From the NCBI GenBank assembly GCA_036381895.1, contig DASVBY010000102.1, positions 1 to 64,000 on the forward strand: a stretch of DNA of 64,000 nt, read 5' to 3'. Origin of the DNA: JACQFZ01 sp036381895 (lineage in GTDB: Bacteria > Pseudomonadota > Gammaproteobacteria > Acidiferrobacterales > Sulfurifustaceae). The notes beneath the pieces were generated by a model that had not been told where the DNA came from, searched no databases, and saw nothing but the letters and a program-made list of their open reading frames with translations. Position 1 is the first letter of the stretch, and each line of letters opens with the position of its first letter. This document shows positions 47,730 through 56,178 of this stretch, one piece after another. The position numbers were made by a program, and so were the translations under genes.

Positions 47730-48521
47730 CTAGGCGGAGTCGCGGCCGATGGCGACGGCATTGAAGCCGGCGTCGACGTGCACGATCTCGGCGGTGATGC
47801 CGGACGCGAGGTCGGAGCAGAGGAACGCCGCCGCATTGCCGACCTCGTCGATGTCGACGCCGCGTCCGAGCGGTGCGACGCGCGCGTTGTAGTCGAGGAG
47901 CTTGCGGAAATCGGCTACGCCGCCGGCGGCCGCGAGCGTCTTGATCGGCCCCGCGGAGATGCCGTTCACGCGGATTCCGTCGGGTCCGAGCGCGAGCGCA
48001 AGGTAGCGCACGCTCGCCTCGAGGCTCGCCTTGGCGAGACCCATGACGTTGTAGTTCGGCACCGCGCGCTCGGCACCGAGGTAGGTGAGGGTGAGCAGTG
48101 CGCCCCGCCGGCCCTGCATCAGCGGACGGACGGCACGCGCGAGTGCCGTGAAGCTGTAGGAGCTGATGTCGTGCGCGATGCGGAAGCTCTCGCGCGTGGT
48201 CGCCTCGACGAAGGAGCCGGCGAGCGCTTCGCGCGGAGCGAAAGCGACGGCATGAACGAGGATGTCGAGACTGTCCCAGCGCTCGCGCAAGCGCACGACC
48301 GCGGTATCGATCTGCTCATCGATGGCGACGTCGCAGGGCAGGACGATGTCCGAGCCGAGCTCGCCGGCGATTCTCTCGACCCGCTCCCGGAGGCGCTCGT
48401 TCTGATAGGTGAAGGCAAGTGTCGCGCCCTCGCGGTGCATCGCTTTGGCGATGCCCGAGGCGATGGAGCGATCGTTCGCCACGCCGACGATCAGTGCGCG
48501 CTTACCGGCGAGAAAACCCAT
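47730..48521 (-). CDS. fabI: Enoyl-ACP reductase (NADH)
   Basis: FabI performs the last reduction in fatty-acid elongation and is the triclosan target. The 263-residue product keeps the catalytic residues at E. coli-like positions: Tyr147, Tyr157 and Lys164 ('PNYNVMGLAKASLEAS'), with the nucleotide site 'LIVGVANDRSIASGIAKAM' at the start. Cofactor NADH is inferred from the family. Confidence 0.96.
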   Translation of the reverse strand: MGFLAGKRALIVGVANDRSIASGIAKAMHREGATLAFTYQNERLRERVERIAGELGSDIVLPCDVAIDEQIDTAVVRLRERWDSLDILVHAVAFAPREALAGSFVEATTRESFRIAHDISSYSFTALARAVRPLMQGRRGALLTLTYLGAERAVPNYNVMGLAKASLEASVRYLALALGPDGIRVNGISAGPIKTLAAAGGVADFRKLLDYNARVAPLGRGVDIDEVGNAAAFLCSDLASGITAEIVHVDAGFNAVAIGRDSA

Positions 48522-48730
48522 GCGTTCGTTCCTCCGCGAATATCGCCCGTGCGTGGGCCCGCACGAGGAGGCGGTACAGTAGCGAAAATCCTGCGGAGCG
48601 GAAAGGGGGCGTGGTGCGCACTGCGCCGGCGATCGCGCGACGCTGCGACGTCCGGCGGCGGCCGGCGGCCGCGACGGTTCGTCACGTGGTTCTTGAGTTC
48701 GCGCGCAACCTATGAGGTAAAGTAGCCCTC

Positions 48731-51256
48731 GTGAAACGTTCGAACGCCCTGGGCTCGCTCGCCGTGCTCGTCGCTGCGGCCGTGCTGCTCGTCGCCGGAT
48801 ATCGCGCGTTCGTGGCCGATCGTTCCGGGCGAGGCGCGGCGGTCGCGGCCGTGGCGCAGGACGTGCCCGTCGGGGACCGCCGCGGCGCGATCGTCGATCA
48901 GGTCGTGTTCGCGCAGGAGGCCGACCTCGGCAAGGTATCGGCGCTCATCGAGAGCGGCGCCTATCAGGCGTTCGCGCAGGGCGTCAGCAACGCCACGGTG
49001 TTCCGGCGGCTGCGCGATTCGAAGGCCGTGGATTACGAGATCGCCTACGGCACCTCGGCGGAGCTCACCTTCAACCCCGCGGGGCCGCGCTTCGACGACG
49101 GGCGCATCAATCCGTTCCATGTGCCCGAGATCCGCGAGGCGTTCAACTGGCTCATCGACCGCCGCTACATCGCCGAGGAGCTCTACGGCGGGCTCGCGGT
49201 GCCGCGCTTCCTTCCGATCAATACGGCGTTCCCCGACTACGCCCGCCTGGCCGAGGTCGCGCGCACCCTCGAGATCCGCTATGCCCACGATCCCGAGCGG
49301 GCGCGGCGGGTGATCCGCACGCAGATGGAGCACCTCGGTGCGCGCCTCGAGCACGGCCGCTGGATGCACGAGGGCAAGCCGGTGCGTCTCGGTGTGCTCA
49401 TCCGCACCGACGACGAGCGCCGGCGCGTCGGCGACTACGTGTCGAATCTGCTCGAAGCCGAGGGCTTCGAGGTCGAGCGCATGTATCGCACGCCCGAGGA
49501 GGCTTCGCGCATCTGGATCGCGGGCGATCCACGCGCGGGCCGCTGGCACATCTACACCGGTGCCTGGATCTCGACGCTGATCAACCGCGACCTGTCCGAC
49601 AATCTGAGCTACTACTACACGTCGCGCGGGCGGCCCGAGCCGCTGTGGCAGGCGTACACGCCCGATCCCGAGCTCGACCGCATCGCCGAGCGGCTGCAGC
49701 GGCGCGATTACGCGACCTGGGAGGAGCGGCAGGCGCTTTTCGCGCGCGGGCTCGAGCTCGCGATGAAGGATTCAGTGCGCGTCTGGCTGGTCGATCAGTT
49801 GAACGTCGTGACCCGCGCGGCGAACGTCGCGGTCGCCACCGACCTCGCCGGCGGCTTCTCCGGGTCGTCGCTCTGGCCCTACACGTTGCGCTACCGCGAC
49901 CGCATCGGCGGGAGCGTCGTGATCGGCCTGCCGAGCCTCCTGACCGAGCCCTGGAACCCGGTTGCCGGCAGTAACTGGGTGTTCGACTCGATGATGGTAC
50001 GCGGCCTGAGCGACCCGGAGCTGCTGCCCGACCCGTATACCGGGCTTTTCTGGCCGCAGCGGATCGAATCGGCGGTCGTCACGGTGCAGCAGGACGTACC
50101 CGTCATCCGCACCCACGACTGGCTGACGGTCGAGAAGGCGGCGGAGATCCGTGTGCCGGGCGACGCGTGGCTCGAGTGGGACGCCGCGAACCAGCGCGTG
50201 GTCACCGTGCGGGAGAAATACCCGCACGGGATCACCGCGCGCACGCGCACGCGCATCCGCTACCAGGCCGGCTACCTCGAACGGCGCTGGCACGACGGCA
50301 CGCAGGTTTCGCTCGCGGACATCGTGCTGCCCTGGATCCTGTCGTACGAGCGCGCGGACAAGCGCAGCCGGCTCTACGACGTCGCCCACACCGCGCCGTT
50401 CGAGGTGTTCCGGCGGCACTTTCGCGGCTGGCGGATCCTGTCGCGCGCGCCGCTCGAGATCGAGGTGTACAGCGACCAGATCTTCCCGGACGCCGAGTGG
50501 ATCGTGAACGCGCGCACATTCAGCGCGTCGCCCTGGCACACGCTCGCGCTCGGTATCCGCGCCGAGCGCCAGGGTGAGCTCGCGTTCTCGTCGAACAAGG
50601 CCGACCGGCAGCGCGTCGACTGGATGAGCTATATCGCGGGGCCGAGCTTGCCGATTCTCGCGCGCCACCTCGCGGAGGCGCGCGCGGAGGGATTCGTGCC
50701 GTTCCCGGACGCGCTGCGCCCGTTCATGCGCCCTGGCGAAGTGGCCGAGCGCTACCGCGCGCTCGCGCAGTGGTACGCCGAGCGCGGCCACTTCTGGGTG
50801 GACGCCGGGCCGTTCTATCTGCACTCGGTGCATCCCGTCGAGCGCAGCGTCGTCATGCGGCGCTACGAGGGCTTCCCGGACCGCGCGGACAAGTGGCTGC
50901 GCTTCACGCGGCCGCGCATTCCGGTGCTCGCCATCGACGGCCCGCTGGTCGTGAGCGCGGGGCAGGGTGTCGAGTTCACGCTGCACATCAGCTTCGAGGA
51001 CGCGCCGTACCCGGCCGACGCGATCGAGCGCGCGCGCTACCTGCTGTTCGACCGTTCCGGGCACCTGATCGCCGAAGGCGACGCCGTGCCCGCCGAACCG
51101 GGGCGCTGGCGCATCGCGCTCTCGCGCGCACAGGTCGCGCGCCTCGGCGTCGGCGCGAGCAGCCTCGAGGTCGCGGTCACGTCCGAGCACGTGGCCCTGC
51201 CGGCCTTCGCGACGCATGCCTTCGCGGTCGTTCCGAGCGCGGAGGCACCGAGGTGA
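48731..51256 (+). CDS. Large oligopeptide-type ABC substrate-binding protein
   Basis: The 841-residue protein begins with a GTG and an N-terminal membrane segment ('LAVLVAAAVLLVAGYRAFVA'). It belongs with family-5 binding proteins, but the motifs are in an unusual order: the 'EIREAFNWLIDRRYIAEELY' signature, normally in the C-terminal half, is at about residue 130, while 'RRWHDGTQVSLADIVLPWI', normally near the N-terminus, is at about 517. The C-terminus adds a beta-rich domain (from about 735). It heads an operon with two permeases and two ATPases and probably imports peptides. Confidence 0.82.
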   Translation: MKRSNALGSLAVLVAAAVLLVAGYRAFVADRSGRGAAVAAVAQDVPVGDRRGAIVDQVVFAQEADLGKVSALIESGAYQAFAQGVSNATVFRRLRDSKAVDYEIAYGTSAELTFNPAGPRFDDGRINPFHVPEIREAFNWLIDRRYIAEELYGGLAVPRFLPINTAFPDYARLAEVARTLEIRYAHDPERARRVIRTQMEHLGARLEHGRWMHEGKPVRLGVLIRTDDERRRVGDYVSNLLEAEGFEVERMYRTPEEASRIWIAGDPRAGRWHIYTGAWISTLINRDLSDNLSYYYTSRGRPEPLWQAYTPDPELDRIAERLQRRDYATWEERQALFARGLELAMKDSVRVWLVDQLNVVTRAANVAVATDLAGGFSGSSLWPYTLRYRDRIGGSVVIGLPSLLTEPWNPVAGSNWVFDSMMVRGLSDPELLPDPYTGLFWPQRIESAVVTVQQDVPVIRTHDWLTVEKAAEIRVPGDAWLEWDAANQRVVTVREKYPHGITARTRTRIRYQAGYLERRWHDGTQVSLADIVLPWILSYERADKRSRLYDVAHTAPFEVFRRHFRGWRILSRAPLEIEVYSDQIFPDAEWIVNARTFSASPWHTLALGIRAERQGELAFSSNKADRQRVDWMSYIAGPSLPILARHLAEARAEGFVPFPDALRPFMRPGEVAERYRALAQWYAERGHFWVDAGPFYLHSVHPVERSVVMRRYEGFPDRADKWLRFTRPRIPVLAIDGPLVVSAGQGVEFTLHISFEDAPYPADAIERARYLLFDRSGHLIAEGDAVPAEPGRWRIALSRAQVARLGVGASSLEVAVTSEHVALPAFATHAFAVVPSAEAPR

Positions 51257-51340
51257 ACCAGGTGCCAGGGACGCTTCGCGCCGCTCTCCCGCTTCCGGCC
51301 CTTCCGCCGTTGCGCGGCCGGCGGGTCCAGGGTTCGCGCC

Positions 51341-52471
51341 ATGATCGCTGAATCCGCCCGCCCTGCGGCCGCCGGCGCCCGCGCGGCCGGCATCTTGCGC
51401 GACTTGCGCCGCATCGCGCTGTTCACGCTGCGGCGGCTCTTCGGGCTCTTCGTCACCGTGCTGGTGGGCGTGTACCTCACGATCGTGATCGCCAACATGG
51501 GCGGCAAGGTCGATGAGCTGCGCATCGTGCAAATACGCAGCCAGATCGCGGAAGCGGTGCGTGCCGACCGCTCGTTCCTCGACCTGCCGGCCGAGGAGCG
51601 CAACGCCCTGATCGAGAGCCGCGTGCGGCTCGAGATCGAACGCCTGCGGCTCGATCGCCCGTTCATCGAACGCAGCTTCGATTACCTGTATCAGGCGCTG
51701 CGGCTCGATCTCGGGCGCGCGGAGCAGATGCACAGCGATGCCGGTTCGCGGCAGGTGTACGACATCATCGTCGAGCGCCTGCCGGCGACGCTGCTCCTCT
51801 TCGGGACCGCGAATCTGCTCATTTTCTTCAGCTCGCTCTTCATCGCGTTGCGGCTGTCGCGCCGCTACGGAAGCGCCCTCGACCGTGTCGTCATCGGGCT
51901 CGCGCCGACGTCGGCGGCGCCAGGTTGGTTCTATGGCATCTTTCTGATCCTCGTGTTCGCGTTCGTGGTCCCGCTGTTTCCCGCAGGCGGCATGGTCGAG
52001 GCGCCGCCCCCCGAAGGCCGGCTCGCCTACGCTGCGAGCCTGTTCCGGCACATGGTGCTCCCGGTCGCGGCGATGTTCCTGTCCTCGATCTTCGTCGCCA
52101 TCTACTCCTGGCGCACGTTCTTCCTCATCCATTCGAGCGAAGACTACGTCGAGATGGCGCGCGCCAAGGGGCTGCCGCCCGGCGCCATCGAGCGGCGCTA
52201 CGTGCTGCGCCCGACGCTGCCGCCGATCGTCACGAGCTTCGCGCTCATGCTGATCGGCCTCTGGGGCGGCGCGATCATTCTCGAGCGCGTGTTCAACTGG
52301 CCGGGCCTCGGCACGCTGCTCTTCGCGGCGATCGGGCAGCGCGACACGCCCGTCATCATCGCCTCGGTCGTGATCTTCGCGTACCTGCTCGCGCTCACCG
52401 TGTTCGTGCTCGACGTGGTCTATGCGGTGCTCGATCCGCGGGTGAAGCTCGAAGGGGGTGCGGCGCGATGA
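51341..52471 (+). CDS. ABC permease, DppB-like
   Basis: First permease of the importer, 376 residues. The first helix (about 29-50, 'LFGLFVTVLVGVYLTIVIAN') is separated from the next by a helical insert of about 80 residues. The EAA loop is 'YVEMARAKGLPPGAIERRYV', which contacts the ATPases. It lies 84 bp after the binding-protein gene and its stop overlaps the next start (ATGA, 52468-52471). Confidence 0.92.
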   Translation: MIAESARPAAAGARAAGILRDLRRIALFTLRRLFGLFVTVLVGVYLTIVIANMGGKVDELRIVQIRSQIAEAVRADRSFLDLPAEERNALIESRVRLEIERLRLDRPFIERSFDYLYQALRLDLGRAEQMHSDAGSRQVYDIIVERLPATLLLFGTANLLIFFSSLFIALRLSRRYGSALDRVVIGLAPTSAAPGWFYGIFLILVFAFVVPLFPAGGMVEAPPPEGRLAYAASLFRHMVLPVAAMFLSSIFVAIYSWRTFFLIHSSEDYVEMARAKGLPPGAIERRYVLRPTLPPIVTSFALMLIGLWGGAIILERVFNWPGLGTLLFAAIGQRDTPVIIASVVIFAYLLALTVFVLDVVYAVLDPRVKLEGGAAR

Positions 52472-53796
52472 ACCGCGGGCGCACGCTCTACACCTCGCTC
52501 AAGCGCTACCCCTCGGCGATGGCCGGCATCGCGATCATCGGTTTCCTGCTGGGGCTCTCGCTGTACACGCTCGTCGCGATCCCGTACGGCGACGCGATCG
52601 CCCGATGGCGCGGCGGCGAGCACTGGCAGCAGTACCCGGTCAACGCCCGGCCGGCATGGGTCAACTGGTTCCGCGCCAACGACCTGCCGGCCACCATCCG
52701 GGTCGAGAGCGCGGCCGCGCCGGTCGAGGAGGAGGCTTTCACCGGCGCCCGGCGGCTGCGCATTCCGCTCGAGTTCGAGTACACCTACGGCGAGTTCCCG
52801 TCGGAAATGAACCTGTTCGTGCGCGCGCAGTACGCCGAGCTCGAGCCGTTCGTGCGCCTCACCTGGCACACCCCCGACGGCCGTCAAATCCCGATGGGCG
52901 GGCGGCGCGTGAGCCACGAGGAGCGCGTGTCGATCTCGCAGGACTGGAACCTCGAGCGGCGGCTCGGGCGGCTGCCGCACGTAGGCCTGCTGGCGCGGCC
53001 CGGCGACGCCGAGCCCGAAGTGCTGCCCGGCACCTACCGCCTGGTGATCGATGCGATCCTGTTCGAGCCCGAGGCGAAGCTCGAGGCCACGTTCGTGAGC
53101 TACGGCCGCGTGCACGGCCTGGCCGGTACGGATCATCAGCGGCGCGATCTGATGGTGGCGCTGCTCTGGGGCACGCCGGTGGCGCTCGCCTTCGGGCTGA
53201 TCGCCGCGATCGGAACGACCCTCACCACGCTCCTCATCGCCGCGGCCGGCGTCTGGTTCGGCGGCTGGGTGGATGCCGCGATCCAGCGCGTCACCGAGGT
53301 CAGTATGATCCTGCCGCTGCTGCCGATCCTCGTCATGATCGGGACGCTCTATTCGACCAGCATCTGGATCATGCTCGGCGTCGTCGTCGCCTTCGGCATT
53401 TTCAGTGCCGGCATCAAGATGTACCGTTCGATGCTGCTCCCGATCCGGGAGGCGCCGTACATCGAGGCGGCGCGGGCGTACGGCGCGGGGAGCGGCCGCA
53501 TCATCACGCGCTACATGATTCCGCGCATTCTGCCGGTGCTGATCCCCGGGTTCGTGACGCTGATCCCGAGCTATGTGTTCCTCGAAGCATCGCTCGCGGT
53601 GCTCGGGCTCGGCGATCCGGTGCTCCCCACCTGGGGCAAGGTGCTCTACGATGCGCAGGCCCAGGGGGCGCTGTTCTACGGCTACTACTATTGGGTGCTC
53701 GAGCCCGCGGGGCTGCTCATGCTGACCGGCCTCGCCTTCGCGATGCTCGGTTTCGCGCTCGACCGGATCTTCAACCCGCGGCTGCGAATGATCTGA
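52468..53796 (+). CDS. ABC permease, DppC-like, with large periplasmic insert
   Basis: Second permease, 442 residues. After one N-terminal helix ('AGIAIIGFLLGLSLYTLVAI') comes a soluble, beta-rich segment of about 170 residues ('PLEFEYTYGEFPSEMNLFV', 'VRLTWHTPDGRQIPMGGR') before the permease core. The EAA loop is 'YIEAARAYGAGSGRIITRYM'. The insert likely docks with the unusual binding protein. The ATPase gene starts 2 bp later. Confidence 0.92.
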   Translation: MNRGRTLYTSLKRYPSAMAGIAIIGFLLGLSLYTLVAIPYGDAIARWRGGEHWQQYPVNARPAWVNWFRANDLPATIRVESAAAPVEEEAFTGARRLRIPLEFEYTYGEFPSEMNLFVRAQYAELEPFVRLTWHTPDGRQIPMGGRRVSHEERVSISQDWNLERRLGRLPHVGLLARPGDAEPEVLPGTYRLVIDAILFEPEAKLEATFVSYGRVHGLAGTDHQRRDLMVALLWGTPVALAFGLIAAIGTTLTTLLIAAAGVWFGGWVDAAIQRVTEVSMILPLLPILVMIGTLYSTSIWIMLGVVVAFGIFSAGIKMYRSMLLPIREAPYIEAARAYGAGSGRIITRYMIPRILPVLIPGFVTLIPSYVFLEASLAVLGLGDPVLPTWGKVLYDAQAQGALFYGYYYWVLEPAGLLMLTGLAFAMLGFALDRIFNPRLRMI

Positions 53797-53798
53797 CC

Positions 53799-54785
53799 AT
53801 GAGCGACGACGAACCGCTGCTGCGCGTCGAGGATCTGCGGCTGCACTACCGCACCGAACGGGGGATCGTGCGCGCGGTCGACGGTGTGAGCTTCGAGATC
53901 CGGCGCAACGAGGCGCTGGTGCTGCTCGGGGAGTCGGGGTGCGGCAAGAGCTCGCTCACCAAGGCGCTGTTGCGCATGCTGCCGCGCAACGTCGCCGAGT
54001 ACTCCGGGCGCGTGTGGCTCGACGGCACCGACGTCATGGCACTCGACGAGGAGGAGTTCCGCCGCCGGGTCCGATGGGTGCGCGTCTCGATGGTCATGCA
54101 GACGGCGATGAACGCCCTCAATCCGGTGGTGCGCGTCGGCGAGCAGGTGGCCGAGCCGCTGCGCGTGCACCGCGGCTGGTCGCAGGAACGCGCGCTCGCG
54201 CGTGCCGCCGAGGTCTTCCGCATGGTCGGCCTGCCCGGCGATTTCCTGCAGCGCTATCCGTTCGAGCTCTCGGGCGGCATGCGCCAGCGCGCAGTGCTCG
54301 CGATGGCGCTCGTGACCGAACCGGCGCTCGTGATCCTCGACGAACCGACCTCGGCGCTCGACGTCCTGACGCAGGCGAACATCATGAACGTGCTCAAGCG
54401 CATCAAGCGCGATACGGGCACGAGTTTCCTCCTGATCACCCACGACGTGGGCACGTCGAGCGAGATCGCCGACCGCGTGGCGCTCATGTACGCGGGGGAG
54501 ATCGTGGAGCTCGCCACCGCGTGGCAGTTCTTCCACGATCCGGCGCACCCGTACGCGAAGCTGCTCATGGCGAGCGTGCCGCGGCTGCGCGAAGTGCGTG
54601 AGCCGGCGCACATTCCGGGTCAGCCGCCGAGTCTGCTCGATCCGCCGGCGGGCTGCCGCTTCGCCGACCGCTGCCCGTGGCGCTTCGAGCGCTGCAGCGC
54701 GCACCCCGAACTGCTGCCGCTTCCCGGCGCGCGCCGCAGCCGCTGCTGGCTCCATGCCGAAGACGTGCGGAGCGCGCAGGCATGA
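53799..54785 (+). CDS. Oligopeptide ABC transporter ATPase, DppD-like
   Basis: The 328-residue ATPase has Walker A 'GESGCGKSSLTKALL', signature 'LSGGMRQRAVLAMAL' and Walker B 'LVILDEPTSALD', with the family C-terminal extension 'PPAGCRFADRCPWRFERC' carrying conserved cysteines of the OppD/DppD group. It pairs with the next ATPase. Confidence 0.95.
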   Translation: MSDDEPLLRVEDLRLHYRTERGIVRAVDGVSFEIRRNEALVLLGESGCGKSSLTKALLRMLPRNVAEYSGRVWLDGTDVMALDEEEFRRRVRWVRVSMVMQTAMNALNPVVRVGEQVAEPLRVHRGWSQERALARAAEVFRMVGLPGDFLQRYPFELSGGMRQRAVLAMALVTEPALVILDEPTSALDVLTQANIMNVLKRIKRDTGTSFLLITHDVGTSSEIADRVALMYAGEIVELATAWQFFHDPAHPYAKLLMASVPRLREVREPAHIPGQPPSLLDPPAGCRFADRCPWRFERCSAHPELLPLPGARRSRCWLHAEDVRSAQA

Positions 54786-54921
54786 GCTCGTCCATTCGAA
54801 AATCCTTCAGGGGCGACGTGTCGGCCAGCGAACGGCCAGGTCTGGGCGAGGTGTATGCCGTTTCCGTGGGCGCGTTCCCGCGCTCGCCGTTCCGGGCCGG
54901 TGTAGCGAAGGGGGTGCGCGC

Positions 54922-55968
54922 ATGAGTGAAACGGCAACGGCGCTCGTTTCGGCCCGGCCGCAGGCGGCCGAAGTGCTGCTCTCCGCGCGCGACCTGCACA
55001 CCTGGTTCGAGCTGCGGCGCTGGGGCGTGCTCAGGATCGGATACGTCCGCGCGGTTGACGGCGTGAGCTTCGATCTCGCGCGCGGCGAGGCAGTGGCGTT
55101 CGTCGGCGAGTCGGGCTGCGGCAAGAGCTCGCTCGCGCGCACCTTGCTCGGCCTTTACCGCCCCACCCGCGGGCAGGTGCTGTTCGAGGGCCGGGATCTG
55201 GCGGCGCTCGACCGCGAGGGTGTCCGGCGGCACCGGGCGCGCGTCGGCTACGTGCAGCAGGATCCCTACGGGGCGCTGCCGCCGTTCCTCGACGTGCGGC
55301 GCATCCTGGCCGAACCGCTGCTCGTCCACGGCGTCGCGTCGCGCGAGGAGCGCGAACGCCGGATTCGCGAAGCGCTCGAGGAGGTGCGGCTGACGCCCGC
55401 GGAGGAGTACCTGCCGAAGTTCCCGCACATGCTGAGCGGCGGGCAGCAGCAGCGCGTGGTGATCGCGCGCGCCCTGATCCTGAAGCCCGCGCTCGTCGTC
55501 GCCGATGAGCCGGTGTCGATGCTCGATGCCTCGGTGCGCGTCGAGATCCTGAATTTGCTGCGCGACATACAGCGCCGCCGCAACCTGACGCTGGCGTTCA
55601 TTACGCACGACCTCTCGACCGTGCGCTATTTCGCGGAGCGCATCTTCGTCATGTATGCGGGCAGGATCGTGGAGCAGGGGCCGGTCGATCAGCTGCTCGA
55701 GGCGCCGCAGCATCCTTACACGCAGTCGCTGCTCGCGGCGATCCCCGACCCGGACGCCGTGAACGCGCAGACGCTGCGCGAGATCCCGCAGGGCGAGCCG
55801 CCGAGCCTGCTGCACCCGCCTTCCGGCTGCCGGTTCCACCCGCGCTGTCCCGCGTTCATGAAGGGGCTCTGCGAGGTACGGGTGCCGCCGGACTTCGAGG
55901 CGCGGCCGAACCATTTCGCCGCCTGCTGGCTGCACCAGCCGGACGCACCGGGGAGAGAGGGCCAATGA
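54922..55968 (+). CDS. Oligopeptide ABC transporter ATPase, DppF-like
   Basis: The 348-residue second ATPase has Walker A 'GESGCGKSSLARTLL', signature 'LSGGQQQRVVIARAL' and Walker B 'LVVADEPVSMLD', and the C-terminal 'HPPSGCRFHPRCPAFMKGL' cysteine motif. It is 136 bp after the first ATPase. A 58-codon ORF overlaps its stop. Confidence 0.95.
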   Translation: MSETATALVSARPQAAEVLLSARDLHTWFELRRWGVLRIGYVRAVDGVSFDLARGEAVAFVGESGCGKSSLARTLLGLYRPTRGQVLFEGRDLAALDREGVRRHRARVGYVQQDPYGALPPFLDVRRILAEPLLVHGVASREERERRIREALEEVRLTPAEEYLPKFPHMLSGGQQQRVVIARALILKPALVVADEPVSMLDASVRVEILNLLRDIQRRRNLTLAFITHDLSTVRYFAERIFVMYAGRIVEQGPVDQLLEAPQHPYTQSLLAAIPDPDAVNAQTLREIPQGEPPSLLHPPSGCRFHPRCPAFMKGLCEVRVPPDFEARPNHFAACWLHQPDAPGREGQ

Positions 55969-56141
55969 GGCTGATTCCGGCCGGCCTGGCGCTCGTGCTG
56001 CTCGGCTTCGGCGTGCTGCTCGCGATGATGCTGAAGCTCGTCGCGCTCAGCCTGGCGCTGGCGTTGGCGGCGTTCGCCGCGTTGTTTGCGGGGATGCTGC
56101 TCGCGCTGCTCGCTGCGGCGATGCGCTTGCAGCGGCGCTAG
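55965..56141 (+). CDS. Small membrane protein (58 aa) overlapping the ABC operon end
   Basis: The ATG at 55965 overlaps the TGA of the ATPase (55966-55968), the classic ATGA coupling. The translation starts 'MRLIPAGLALVLLGFGVLL' and is almost entirely hydrophobic, with two helices separated by 'MMLKLVAL' and a basic end ('AMRLQRR'), as for a two-pass inner-membrane peptide. It is too short for ordinary ORF filters. Its coupling suggests it is part of the importer, perhaps a stabiliser of the permeases. I know no family for it. Confidence 0.65.
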   Translation: MRLIPAGLALVLLGFGVLLAMMLKLVALSLALALAAFAALFAGMLLALLAAAMRLQRR

Positions 56142-56178
56142 GTGAGTCGGGGATTACCGCGTGTAGAAGCGCTGCCGC

